Shown here piece by piece: positions 1 through 8,473 of a DNA stretch of 38,782 nucleotides (its first letter is position 1; each line of letters begins with the position of its first letter). The notes below the pieces were generated by a model, which saw only the letters and a program-made list of their open reading frames with translations, did not search any database and was not told the origin of the DNA. This DNA comes from an uncultured Ruminococcus sp. Its GTDB lineage: Bacteria > Bacillota > Clostridia > Monoglobales > Monoglobaceae. The translations under genes and the position numbers were made by a program. Location: NCBI GenBank assembly GCA_902797885.1, contig CADBUP010000104.1, forward strand, positions 1 to 38,782. The letters are read 5' to 3'.

Positions 1-113
1 ATTTCTCCGCAGGAATACCTTATCAGACGGCGAATAGAGAAATCGAAACAGTTATTAACAAATAACGGCGCAAGGCTTTCAATCAAATTTGTACCATTGT
101 TTTAAACAGATAG
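1..113 (+). pseudogene. AraC-family regulator, degenerate 3' remnant
   Basis: Reading from base 1, the open frame gives ISPQEYLIRRRIEKSKQLL and stops at 103-105. This matches the linker helix between the two helix-turn-helix units of an AraC/XylS DNA-binding domain (pattern SPxEYLxxxRIxxAKxLL). The second unit (usually SIxEIAxxVGFxDxxYFxxxFK) is missing. After LSIK, another frame reads QICTIV before a stop at 111-113, as expected for the start of the second helix after a small deletion and frameshift. The gene body lies upstream of the window. I see a broken regulator tail; its former role as regulator of the GH39 genes is an inference. The promoter of the next gene appears to sit in this decayed tail. 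Confidence 0.6.
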
Positions 114-125
114 ATTTAGTAAAAT
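97..125 (+). promoter_or_regulatory. Putative sigma-A promoter for the GH39 gene
   Basis: TTGTTT (97-102) and TAAAAT (120-125) are separated by 17 bases, about 37 bases before the start codon at 162. The -10 box matches the consensus well and the -35 box is partial. Confidence 0.45.
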
Positions 126-161
126 TAAAATAGATCTTATAGAAACTACGGAGGAACAAGT

Positions 162-1688
162 ATGATTAGCTTAAAGAATATTACGGACCGAAGGGTTGAA
201 TTTCCCTGTCTTAAAAGTATTTCAATCGGACGTGCGTATGAACTGTTAAGGGCTGATGTCAGAGAATACTTAACTAAAGCGAGGGCGGAAATAGGTTTTG
301 AGTATTGTAGATTTCACGCATTATTTCATGATGATATGAATGTTGTATATACAAAAGAAAACGGTGAAATTGGCTATCATTGGCATCACATTGATGAGAT
401 TTATGATTTTTTACTGTCTATAGGCATGAAACCGTTTGTTGAGCTTAATCCGATGCCGGAAGCTCTTGCGAGCGGAGATGCAACTATGTTTTGGTATAAA
501 ATGAATGTAACACCGCCAAAAGATATGAAGCAATGGTCTGAGCTTGTTTTTAATTTTGTTAAGCATCTGTCTGAGCGATATGGGAACGAAGAAGTGTCAA
601 AATGGTATTTTGAAGTCTGGAATGAGCCAAACCTTGAATGCTTTTGGACCGGCACACAAAAAGAATATTTTGAGCTGTACAGACACTCAGCACTGTCGAT
701 TAAGGCGGTTGATAACAGATTTAAGGTAGGAGGTCCGGCAACTGCCATTGCCGACTGGATAGGAGATACTATAGAATTTTGTTCAGATAATGATGTTCCG
801 CTGGATTTCATAACCACTCATGTATATCCGATGGATGAGCATTGCAGATACAAGGACGGAGCTTCACCGTATAAACCGGGAGAGTTCTATAGGACAATAG
901 TTAAAGGTGTTTATGATACGGTTAAAAATTCAAAAATGCCCGATTTAAAGATTTATTGGACAGAGTACAATACGCTTTCGTGTAATAGCTCGGAAACAAT
1001 ACAGTTTCTCGGAAACCCTGCGCTTGACCGCCTTTATGCGGCAAGCTGCATTGTCAGAAATATGACCGAGGCGATGGGCTTATGCGAGAGCATTTCGTAT
1101 TGGGTAGTGAGTGATATATTTGAGGAGGCGAGGATGCCGCTCCTCCCGTTTTCCGGAACATATGGACTGCTGACGGTAAACGGTACAAAGAAGGCAGCTT
1201 ATAATGCTTTTTTGTTTATGAAAAAGATGAGAGGAAGGCTTATTGAGGTTGATTGCGATGCGCCTGTTGGCGCCGGAATTATTGCAGCGGAAGAAAACGG
1301 GGTGTACAGGCTTTTGCTCTGGAACAATATTATCCCCGAAACGAAAGGTCGGGCACCGTGGAAGGATAAGATAAAGCTTAATATTGAAAGGCCGGATTGC
1401 TATTTGGCTGAAGAAGCTCGGATAAGAGAAGGCCAGGGCAGCGCTTATGAGGTGTGGCTGAAACTTGGCAAGCCGTCAAATTTATCTCCGTTTAACGAAG
1501 AAATTCTTCGGGCAAAAAGCGAACCGGAATATACGTTTTATAATATAGAAAAGAGCGGAGAAATAGAATTTTCTCTCGGACCCGATGAGGTTGCTTATAT
1601 AGAAATATCCGCGAGGGATTACAGCAACGCTGAAGGCGGCGTAAAAAGCAGTAACCCGGAGTTGGAGGAAAAGCTTAAAACATATTGA
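162..1688 (+). CDS. Cytoplasmic GH39 beta-xylosidase-like glycosidase
   Basis: A 508-residue glycoside hydrolase with the length and layout of bacterial GH39 beta-xylosidases: an N-terminal (beta/alpha)8 barrel followed by a beta domain. The acid/base is predicted as Glu155 in VWNEPN and the nucleophile as Glu268 in WTEYN. These positions are close to Glu160 and Glu277 of the well-studied Thermoanaerobacterium enzyme. There is no signal peptide or membrane segment, so it should act in the cytoplasm on imported oligosaccharides. The start is set by GGAGG about eight bases upstream. It lies just after the AraC remnant and 158 bases before a second GH39-like gene. The activity could be beta-xylosidase or another GH39 specificity such as an arabinoside-cleaving one. 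The family call is firm and the substrate is not. Confidence 0.85.
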   Translation: MISLKNITDRRVEFPCLKSISIGRAYELLRADVREYLTKARAEIGFEYCRFHALFHDDMNVVYTKENGEIGYHWHHIDEIYDFLLSIGMKPFVELNPMPEALASGDATMFWYKMNVTPPKDMKQWSELVFNFVKHLSERYGNEEVSKWYFEVWNEPNLECFWTGTQKEYFELYRHSALSIKAVDNRFKVGGPATAIADWIGDTIEFCSDNDVPLDFITTHVYPMDEHCRYKDGASPYKPGEFYRTIVKGVYDTVKNSKMPDLKIYWTEYNTLSCNSSETIQFLGNPALDRLYAASCIVRNMTEAMGLCESISYWVVSDIFEEARMPLLPFSGTYGLLTVNGTKKAAYNAFLFMKKMRGRLIEVDCDAPVGAGIIAAEENGVYRLLLWNNIIPETKGRAPWKDKIKLNIERPDCYLAEEARIREGQGSAYEVWLKLGKPSNLSPFNEEILRAKSEPEYTFYNIEKSGEIEFSLGPDEVAYIEISARDYSNAEGGVKSSNPELEEKLKTY

Positions 1689-1782
1689 AACGGTTGCTGT
1701 TTATTGTACAAATATCTTTTTTTGCATTAGGTGAAAGAGAGTAATATGTCCTAATAATAGAATAAATTTCCGTTTTATGCCG

Positions 1783-1811
1783 TTGCTTTATCATTAAAAA
1801 TTTATTACAAT
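1783..1811 (+). promoter_or_regulatory. Putative promoter for the second GH39-like gene
   Basis: TTGCTT (1783-1788) and TACAAT (1806-1811) are separated by 17 bases. Transcription would start near 1818, which argues against translation from the upstream TTG at 1817 and for the ATG at 1847. Confidence 0.45.
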
Positions 1812-1846
1812 TAGAATTGATAAACTATTTTTGGGGGTATTTTTTG

Positions 1847-3883
1847 ATGAAATACGAAAAGATTGAAATTATCGGCGGATCCGGAACGAAGCAGAAAACC
1901 TATGAGGGGAAAAAAGCAACAATGCTTTTTCCTGCCGAATTGACACGCTGCGGAAAATGGGGCTATGACGAAAAGAAGTTTGAACCGCAAAGCTGTTTGA
2001 ACGTAACCGTTGACAGTAACTTAGAGACGAGGTACGGAATATGCGAGAGCGTCGAAGTGACCGTAAATTACTTTGACGCGGGAGAAGGCTCATTTACATT
2101 ATTATATGACGGCGAGGACAGCGAGGAAGCGCTTACTGAAATCGTTGACCTTCATAACAGTATGAAGTGGAGAGATTATACATTTTATATAAAGAATCCG
2201 CATTTTAAAAAGCGGTGCGGCGGATATGATATTCGTGTATCCGTATTTTCACGGGTAATGGGTAACTCGTTTGAGCCTGTTGCTATAGGCGATGTGTTTG
2301 TCAAGAAGACGGGAAGGATAAGCCCGGTACTCATTCATCCGGCAAAGTCCGAAAATCCCGGAAATATATTCTTTAACGGCGATAAGATGTCATTTACATC
2401 AAAGCTTTCAAACAGAACCGGTGAAAAACTTTCGCTTAAAGCGAGGTATTCGTTAATCGACAGAGATACATTCAATACTGAATGGGAGACGGAAGATGAA
2501 TTAGGGCTTGAGCCGAACGGCGAGACAACGGTAACTGTTGAACCTAAGACAAACAGTTATGGCGTTTACCTGCTTAAGATTGAGTTGTTTGACGGAGACG
2601 GTGTGTATAGCAGCAAGAACACAAAAGCGGCATATGTTAATTCTTCGCTTGATGTTGCCGCAAATATGACGCTTGGCTTTTCGGACCACTTTGCACAGGG
2701 GTTTAAAGGAAAACCTGATATTCCCGTAATGCTTATGAGAAAGGGCGGCTTCGGAATAAATCGCGACGAAATCCTGTGGCAGGATTACGAGCTGAAAGAC
2801 GGCGAATACAAGGTTCCCGATTTTGAAGAGGACTATTTGGAGGTTGCCGCGAAATATGGAATAGAGCCTTGTTTTACATTAGGAAAGAACAATATGAACA
2901 TCGGGGTTGAACATTGCCCGGCGAGAACAGCGGAAGAGCAGGAGCGTTTCAGGCTTTATGTAAGGAACGTTGTAAGTGATTTAAAAGGCCGCGTTAAGTA
3001 TTATTCTATATACAATGAGCCGAATTTATCTTTTAAAAAGGTTGAAAACGTGCATTGGTATGTTGAAGATTTGAAAATTGCGTATGAAGAAATAAAGGCG
3101 GTTGATCCCGATGCGTTGGTTATAGGTTTCACCGTGGCGAATATTCCGTATTATTGGTTTGAAGAGGCATTTAAACAAGGCGCGCTTAATTATTGTGACG
3201 TGGTTGATATTCATCCGTATTGCTGGAATACCTCGCCTGAGGAGTTTGACTTTGTCGAGAGGGTAAAGCGTGTATATGATTTAATCAAAAAGTACGGCGG
3301 AAATCAGCCGGTCTGGAACACGGAATTCGGATATCCCGTTATGACGAAGGGGTGCGGAATTCCCAACGAGAACCTTCAGGGTGAGTATATTATGCATACA
3401 TATATGTACTGTCGGATGAACAATATATTGGATAAGTTCTACATTTATCAGTTTGCGGACTCAAATAATCTGGACCGGAGAAATTGCGAAGCAAACTTCG
3501 GAATGCTTTATTCAAGGGAACCGGGAAACCACGAGACACCATATGCGGCAAAGCCGGCATATCTTATGCTTGCAAATATGAATAATCTTCTTCAGAACGC
3601 TAAATGCCTCGGTGAATTTTTCTGTCATGACAGAATGACAATGGCGAGGTTTGAAAGACCTGACGGAACGGGAGTTTTTGCATATTGGGCATACTGGAAT
3701 ACCGCGATGAACTATTTGACGATGGATTTGGGAACCGATACGATTAAAATGTATGATAAATACGGTAATGCAGAGACCTTAAAAAGCGAAAACGGAATTT
3801 ATGAAATTCCCGTGAAAAAAGAAACAATATTTATCGAGGGAAAATTCACAAGGTTTGAGGATTTGTCGGAATATCCCGCATAA
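1847..3883 (+). CDS. Cytoplasmic multidomain GH39-like (clan GH-A) glycosidase
   Basis: This 678-residue protein has no signal peptide. The start at 1847 is chosen because GGGGG (1833-1837) lies just upstream; a TTG at 1817 in the same frame lacks a ribosome site. Layout: beta-sandwich at about 1-165, Ig-like strand-rich segment at about 170-265 (GNIFFNGDKMSF), TIM barrel at about 270-575, and a beta domain at the end. The predicted acid/base is Glu391 (YNEPN) and the nucleophile Glu493 (WNTEFG), with a conserved HPY between them. The post-barrel motif YAAKPAYLMLANMNNLL and a later KYGNAE segment recur in the secreted enzymes at 11790 and 16915, so the three are paralogues. It is probably the intracellular counterpart of those enzymes and acts on imported fragments. 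Family membership is inferred from motifs; GH39 or a neighbouring clan-A family is likely. Confidence 0.75.
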   Translation: MKYEKIEIIGGSGTKQKTYEGKKATMLFPAELTRCGKWGYDEKKFEPQSCLNVTVDSNLETRYGICESVEVTVNYFDAGEGSFTLLYDGEDSEEALTEIVDLHNSMKWRDYTFYIKNPHFKKRCGGYDIRVSVFSRVMGNSFEPVAIGDVFVKKTGRISPVLIHPAKSENPGNIFFNGDKMSFTSKLSNRTGEKLSLKARYSLIDRDTFNTEWETEDELGLEPNGETTVTVEPKTNSYGVYLLKIELFDGDGVYSSKNTKAAYVNSSLDVAANMTLGFSDHFAQGFKGKPDIPVMLMRKGGFGINRDEILWQDYELKDGEYKVPDFEEDYLEVAAKYGIEPCFTLGKNNMNIGVEHCPARTAEEQERFRLYVRNVVSDLKGRVKYYSIYNEPNLSFKKVENVHWYVEDLKIAYEEIKAVDPDALVIGFTVANIPYYWFEEAFKQGALNYCDVVDIHPYCWNTSPEEFDFVERVKRVYDLIKKYGGNQPVWNTEFGYPVMTKGCGIPNENLQGEYIMHTYMYCRMNNILDKFYIYQFADSNNLDRRNCEANFGMLYSREPGNHETPYAAKPAYLMLANMNNLLQNAKCLGEFFCHDRMTMARFERPDGTGVFAYWAYWNTAMNYLTMDLGTDTIKMYDKYGNAETLKSENGIYEIPVKKETIFIEGKFTRFEDLSEYPA

Positions 3884-3913
3884 TATGCAGACAAATATCG
3901 ACAAATAAAACCA

Positions 3914-3941
3914 TTGACAAAAGGCCGATTTTGTGTAAAAA
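3914..3941 (+). promoter_or_regulatory. Putative promoter of the sensory operon
   Basis: A perfect TTGACA (3914-3919) is followed after 16 bases by TAAAAA (3936-3941), 37 bases before the preferred start codon at 3978. It would drive the sensor, response regulator and kinase genes. Confidence 0.5.
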
Positions 3942-3977
3942 TATATTAGACATATGTTTTTGGGGGGAGAGGATAAA

Positions 3978-4964
3978 ATGAGTTCAGAAACAAAGAAAAG
4001 TATTTTTTGTGGTCTGAGACGCAGACTGGCGGGGTGGATTCTGGCCGCCGTTATGCTCTTCCTCGTGACACTTTTTGTTATGCTTTATTTTTCATTTTCA
4101 AAGGTAATATGTGATGACGGAATCGAAAAGGCAAAAAAGTTTTCCGAACAGAGCGTGTGGGACGTTGAACAAAAGCTCGGCAGAATAGAAAATCTTATAG
4201 ATGAGTCGATAAGTAAATATATTTTTTTAAAGACAAATTCATCGGATGGAAGTTATTACGGTATAAGCTACTTGCTTTCGGACATCAGAAAGGCATATTA
4301 TGTGGCGACCAACTATGAACTTAATGCTTTTACATATTCGAACGGAGAAGTGGATGTTTATCACGGTGAGTTGGCAAGGTCTTCGGGATTGAAGAATTTT
4401 ATTTCCGAAAAATATGATGATATTTTAAACGGCCTTGCTCAAAACGGAGTATACTATACCTGTATGGACGATGAAATCTTTTGTGTTAAGCAAACACCTC
4501 TTCAGGATGAGGGGTGTTTGCTTGGCGTTCAAATTCCGTCAAGACTTTTTGCCAAATCAATATATAATTCAAAAAATATTTTTTTAAAAGCGGTTAATAT
4601 TTTTATCTCATTTAATGACGGCGAAATTATGCAGATAGATATGGGAAATATATTATTTTCAAATACAAAAACAGCGGAAAAATATATTGCATCCGGATTT
4701 AAAGAATATGATAATAAAGGAATCATCATCACGGGAAAGAATATTAAAAATAGTAATTATACAATAATTGCCATACAGAACACTGACTTTGTAACCGATA
4801 TAAAGACTAAGATAATACTGCTTTTATTGATTGCGTTTTTGATTATATTCTTTGTATGCGTTATCCTTTTCAGAAGAATAGTTTCTAATATTATAAGTCC
4901 TATGGATGACTTGTATATGCAGATGAATAATTACGGTAAGATAGGGGGCGAGCGCAATGTTTGA
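3978..4964 (+). CDS. Membrane sensor lacking a kinase domain (Cache-like extracytoplasmic domain)
   Basis: This 328-residue protein starts at 3978, five bases after the purine-rich ribosome site GGGGGGAGAGG; an in-frame ATG at 3954 precedes that site and is less likely. A membrane helix lies at about residues 17-39, then about 235 extracytoplasmic residues, then a second helix (ILLLLIAFLIIFFVCVILF). It ends with only the start of a HAMP-like stretch (IISPMDDLYMQMNNYG). This is the sensory half of a YesM-type histidine kinase without the His-box and ATPase domains. The reading frame runs into the next gene, overlapping it by eight bases, so no kinase remnant is left. It may be an accessory receptor that works with the kinase at 6548, or a trimmed former kinase. 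The topology is clear; the role is an inference. Confidence 0.7.
   Translation: MSSETKKSIFCGLRRRLAGWILAAVMLFLVTLFVMLYFSFSKVICDDGIEKAKKFSEQSVWDVEQKLGRIENLIDESISKYIFLKTNSSDGSYYGISYLLSDIRKAYYVATNYELNAFTYSNGEVDVYHGELARSSGLKNFISEKYDDILNGLAQNGVYYTCMDDEIFCVKQTPLQDEGCLLGVQIPSRLFAKSIYNSKNIFLKAVNIFISFNDGEIMQIDMGNILFSNTKTAEKYIASGFKEYDNKGIIITGKNIKNSNYTIIAIQNTDFVTDIKTKIILLLLIAFLIIFFVCVILFRRIVSNIISPMDDLYMQMNNYGKIGGERNV
4488..4523 (+). repeat. Strong inverted repeat inside the sensor gene
   Basis: The arms 4488-4502 and 4509-4523 can form a 15-bp RNA stem (13 Watson-Crick pairs and 2 G-U pairs) with a 6-base loop. It lies within coding sequence and is not followed by a T tract. Its function is unknown and it may be fortuitous. 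Confidence 0.6.
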
Positions 4965-6510
4965 TATTATGATAGTCGATGACGATGAAATATTATTGTA
5001 TGGACTTGAAAAAACAATCGATTGGGCGGCTATGGATTGCAGAATTGTCACAAAGTGTACGGATGCTGATGAGGCGATTGAGAAATTCAAGAGAATCAGG
5101 CCCAGAATAATAATAACGGACATTTGTATGCCGGGGGACAATGGGTTTTCGTTGATTGAAAGCGTACAAAAAATAGACAGTGATGTACAGTTTATAATTC
5201 TCTCGGGATACCCGAACTTTGATTTTGCCAAAAGTGCAATCGAAAAGAATGTCGGGTCGTTTCTGCTCAAGCCGACTGACACAAACGACGTTATTGAAGC
5301 GGTTGAAAAAGCAAAGGAAAAGTTAAATCGTCAAAAATTAGTAAATACGCTGCTTAGGAACGAGGCTTTAATTAATGTTCTCGAGGGCGATTCCAATATA
5401 AATGATTTCTTGAAAGCGGTATCATCATCGTCTGTAGGAATTAAAGATAATTACACCGTTGCGGTTCTTGCAATCGATAATTATAACGGAATTTCCGACA
5501 AGAAAAAAGTGTCTGCATCGCTTGCCGAGATTACCGAGCGAAGCGTCAGTATGAGCCGAAGTTATATTCTCCAGTGCAAAATAGAGAAATCAAAAATATT
5601 TCTTTTGATTTTTCTTAAAGAAATTTACAGTAATATATCGTTTTTCGATTTGTTGAAAAATATTCAGCTGTTGTTTCTTCAAACAACGGAACAAACCTTG
5701 ACCATAGGCGTAAGCGGAATATATAAGAACCTGAATATGCTTCATCGAGCGTGGGAGGCGGCCGAAAAAGCCGTCGGACAGAGGGCGCTCCTCGGAAACG
5801 GACGAATAATCGATTATACGCGGCTTGACAATACCGGCATGGGTCAGCCGCAGTTCACGGTTGAAGAAATGCACGAGGTAATTCTTTCTATAAAGAAAAT
5901 GGATAAAAAAGCGGCGCTTGAGATAGTAGACGATTATTTCGGAAAGGTTAATTGTGCAAAGTACCTTGAGGCTGAGGATGTTCGAAACAATATAGAAGAG
6001 CTTGCTATTTTGATAATACACAATTGTGTGAAAAACCAGGCCGAGATGGAAAAGCTGTTTGGCAGGATAGTGAAGCCCGTGGTCGAAATTGAAAATATTG
6101 AATTGGTTTCCGAAATCCAAAAATGGATTACCGAAATAATTTCGACTATTATAGACGAGCCTCAGACTATGATAACGGGAATAAATAAGCCGCTTGTTCA
6201 AAATACTGTTTTATATATAATGAAGCATTATGAAGAACAGCTGACAATAGAAAATGTTGCTGAAAGTATGTTTGTAAGCGTCAGACATCTTTCACGGCAA
6301 TTTAAGCTTGAAACGGGAAAGACCTTTGTGGAATATCTGACCGACTACAGAATGCAGATTGCGATGGAGCTTTTGAAGAATAGCGCCCAAAAGGTATATG
6401 AAATCAGCCAGGAGGTTGGCTATAAGAGTCTTAAATATTTTTGTAAAATATTTAAAGAACGAACCGGATTGACGCCGCTGGAGTATCGAAACAGCGTAGA
6501 CATACAGTAG
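4957..6510 (+). CDS. YesN-type response regulator (REC plus AraC HTH)
   Basis: This 517-residue regulator has an N-terminal receiver domain: acidic pocket Asp8-Asp10, phospho-acceptor Asp55 in TDICMPG, Ser83 and Lys105. A middle region of about 280 residues follows. An AraC-type double helix-turn-helix occupies roughly residues 415-515 (ENVAESMFVSVRHLSRQFK, then VYEISQEVGYKSLKYFCKIF, ending LTPLEYR). Proteins of this architecture activate carbohydrate-utilisation operons when phosphorylated by a YesM-like kinase. Its ATG overlaps the end of the sensor gene (AATGTTTGA), which implies coupled translation, and the kinase gene follows after 37 bases. Likely targets are the promoters at 8404 and possibly 26747, 1783 and 35928. 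No binding site can be defined from the sequence alone. Confidence 0.92.
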   Translation: MFDIMIVDDDEILLYGLEKTIDWAAMDCRIVTKCTDADEAIEKFKRIRPRIIITDICMPGDNGFSLIESVQKIDSDVQFIILSGYPNFDFAKSAIEKNVGSFLLKPTDTNDVIEAVEKAKEKLNRQKLVNTLLRNEALINVLEGDSNINDFLKAVSSSSVGIKDNYTVAVLAIDNYNGISDKKKVSASLAEITERSVSMSRSYILQCKIEKSKIFLLIFLKEIYSNISFFDLLKNIQLLFLQTTEQTLTIGVSGIYKNLNMLHRAWEAAEKAVGQRALLGNGRIIDYTRLDNTGMGQPQFTVEEMHEVILSIKKMDKKAALEIVDDYFGKVNCAKYLEAEDVRNNIEELAILIIHNCVKNQAEMEKLFGRIVKPVVEIENIELVSEIQKWITEIISTIIDEPQTMITGINKPLVQNTVLYIMKHYEEQLTIENVAESMFVSVRHLSRQFKLETGKTFVEYLTDYRMQIAMELLKNSAQKVYEISQEVGYKSLKYFCKIFKERTGLTPLEYRNSVDIQ

Positions 6511-6547
6511 ATATACGTATACAATAGTATAAACAGGAGCAGATGTT

Positions 6548-8275
6548 ATGAAATTTCTAAAGAAGATTTCAATACGAATACAGTTTTTATGTTTTATTTT
6601 GTTGTTCACATTGCTGCCTACTCTGATTGTTTCGTTTATAATCAACCGATATTGCATCAAGGTTACAGATAAGACGGCGGAACAATATATTGAGGCTGTT
6701 TATAAAAAGATGGATAATAATATATCCGAATATTTATTTTATATAAAGACTATAAGTAATCAGATACTCTCGCTCAATCCGCTTTATAATATCCTGACAG
6801 ATGATAATAAGTCATTTAATGAGAAAAACGACTTTTTAAATGAAGCTATGGGTGTGCTTCTTTCAGAAAGCAACTCTGAAAATAATGGAATTTATGCGGC
6901 TGAGATTATTACGGGCGGGGAAAGATTTTGTTATCCAAAGAACAAAACCGAAAGCAAATATAAACCGTCTGAGGAGTTTTTGAAGAAATGCAATCGTACG
7001 AATATAACTGTCGACAAAAACATAGTATCAACAGATGACGGAAACTTTCTGGTGCTCGGGCAGAGAATGTATAATTTCTACAGCGGTGCGGATATAGGCT
7101 GGCTTATTCTGTATGTTAACGAAGAGGAAATGTGGCAGAATTATAAGGATATTATTCTCGAGGACAGCTCGGTATATATGACGATTGATGACAATGTTAT
7201 ATCTCATTCGGACAAGAGCATGCTCGGTTATAAGGTTATGTTTCCGAATATGAGCAATATGGATATATATTCATATGATGTACATAAATCGGACAATCTG
7301 TTTCTGATAAAGAATGAAATCAGTTCAAACCTAATGGCACCGAAACCTCAGATTGTTCAGGTGCTTTCTGTCAGCAATGTATTTAAGTCAACACAGCGTA
7401 TCAGAAAAAACATTTTAGAAATAGCGCTTTTCGGAATAATTCTGTCTATTCTCTTATCGGTGTTTATTCCGAACAAGCTTCTCCGCGGGCTTGTTGTGCT
7501 GAAAAATCGAATACTTATGTATATGTCGGGAGTGCTGTCCGGAGCACCCGAGTTGTTTCACAATGAGGTTGCTGTTTTAGAGGACAGCTTCTATAAGATG
7601 ATAGGACAAATTGAGAAGCTGAACGAAAGAAATAAGGCCGAAATGAAGCAGAAAAAGGATGCTGAGCTAAGGGCGCTCAGCTCGCAGATAAACCCGCATT
7701 TTATTTACAACGCTTTGGATACGGCGGTATGGACAATCAAACTGGGAAACCCCGAGGACGCGGAAAAGATACTCCGCGCTCTCGGAATGTATTACAGAAT
7801 CGGCTTGCATAAGGGCTCGCTGTTCATCAGCGTAAGAGAAGAGCTTGAGCATGTAAAAATGTATATCGAAATAGAAGCGATGAGACATATGTCAAGAAAG
7901 TTTTCGATAGAATATGACGTCCCGCCGGATATTCTGGATTATTATATATTAAAGATTGTGCTTCAGCCCTTGGTCGAAAACTGTATAAAGCACGGATTTA
8001 AAGGAATTAAAAGCGGCGGAATTATCCGGATTCGCGGAAGAATGAACGAGAATAAGGATATTGTTTTTACGGTGGAGGATAACGGTACCGGCTGTAGGCA
8101 AACACCCCTTGAAATTAAAAAGGATAAAAAAGATATGTCGGGGTACGGAATTAAAAATATAAACGAAAGGCTTATCCTGGAATACGGCGAGGATTATGCG
8201 CTGAGGTTTTCCGAAAGTGAGCTTGGCGGTCTGTGCGTGACGGTAAAGCTGAAGCCGCTTACCGAATTACCGTAG
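6548..8275 (+). CDS. YesM-type sensor histidine kinase
   Basis: This 575-residue kinase has a membrane helix at about residues 10-32, an extracytoplasmic sensory domain to about 285, and a second helix at about 290-312 (ILEIALFGIILSILLSVF). A coiled linker (LNERNKAEMKQKKDAELRAL) leads to the His_kinase domain with phospho-acceptor His384 in QINPHFIYNALD. The HATPase domain shows an N box around Asn478 (LVENCIKHGF), a G1 box at Asp511 (EDNGTG) and a G2 box (GYGIKNINERL). All catalytic motifs are intact, so this is the working kinase for the response regulator encoded just upstream. AGGAG lies eight to nine bases before the ATG. The gene ends 33 bases before a strong terminator, which separates it from the transporter operon. 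Confidence 0.92.
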   Translation: MKFLKKISIRIQFLCFILLFTLLPTLIVSFIINRYCIKVTDKTAEQYIEAVYKKMDNNISEYLFYIKTISNQILSLNPLYNILTDDNKSFNEKNDFLNEAMGVLLSESNSENNGIYAAEIITGGERFCYPKNKTESKYKPSEEFLKKCNRTNITVDKNIVSTDDGNFLVLGQRMYNFYSGADIGWLILYVNEEEMWQNYKDIILEDSSVYMTIDDNVISHSDKSMLGYKVMFPNMSNMDIYSYDVHKSDNLFLIKNEISSNLMAPKPQIVQVLSVSNVFKSTQRIRKNILEIALFGIILSILLSVFIPNKLLRGLVVLKNRILMYMSGVLSGAPELFHNEVAVLEDSFYKMIGQIEKLNERNKAEMKQKKDAELRALSSQINPHFIYNALDTAVWTIKLGNPEDAEKILRALGMYYRIGLHKGSLFISVREELEHVKMYIEIEAMRHMSRKFSIEYDVPPDILDYYILKIVLQPLVENCIKHGFKGIKSGGIIRIRGRMNENKDIVFTVEDNGTGCRQTPLEIKKDKKDMSGYGIKNINERLILEYGEDYALRFSESELGGLCVTVKLKPLTELP

Positions 8276-8308
8276 GAGGATTTCATAAAAAATATTTATT
8301 AAGAGAAT

Positions 8309-8354
8309 ATTGGAAAACCGGGAATTTATTCAAAGGTTTTCCAATTTGTTTTTG
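8309..8354 (+). terminator. Rho-independent terminator after the sensory operon
   Basis: A perfect 11-bp stem, ATTGGAAAACC (8309-8319) with GGTTTTCCAAT (8335-8345), has a 15-base loop and is followed by a T-rich tract (TTGTTTTTG). Confidence 0.8.
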
Positions 8355-8403
8355 TATGCTGAAAATATGTCATAATTGTAGAACAAATGGCAGAATTGTG
8401 CCC

Positions 8404-8433
8404 TTGTTTATTTATGATGAAATAAGATATAAT
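8404..8433 (+). promoter_or_regulatory. Promoter of the ABC transporter and surface-enzyme operon
   Basis: TTGTTT (8404-8409) is followed after 18 bases by a perfect TATAAT (8428-8433), about 40 bases before the start codon at 8474 and just after the terminator of the sensory operon. This is the likely target of the response regulator. A direct operator sequence is not evident. Confidence 0.6.
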
Positions 8434-8473
8434 TATAGTATAAATTAAACAATAAATTAAGGAGTTGAAAAGT

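Noticed and set aside
1684-1699. Possible catabolite-response (cre) site, TTGAAACGGTTGCT
   Set aside because: The spacing between TG, AA and CG is one base short of the consensus, and it lies at the end of a gene instead of near a promoter.
1689-1782. T-rich stretch after the first GH39 gene (CTTTTTTT near 1718), considered as a terminator
   Set aside because: No stem precedes the T run beyond the short TTGTACAA palindrome.
3954-3977. ATG at 3954 as start of the sensor gene
   Set aside because: The purine-rich ribosome site at 3962-3972 lies after this ATG and is correctly spaced for the ATG at 3978.
5590-6201. 203-codon open frame on the reverse strand opposite the response regulator
   Set aside because: No ribosome site, low-complexity composition, and fully opposite a gene with intact REC and HTH motifs; a shadow frame.
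8233-8448. 71-codon open frame on the + strand across the end of the kinase gene
   Set aside because: It spans the kinase stop, the terminator hairpin and the next promoter, and has no ribosome site or family resemblance.
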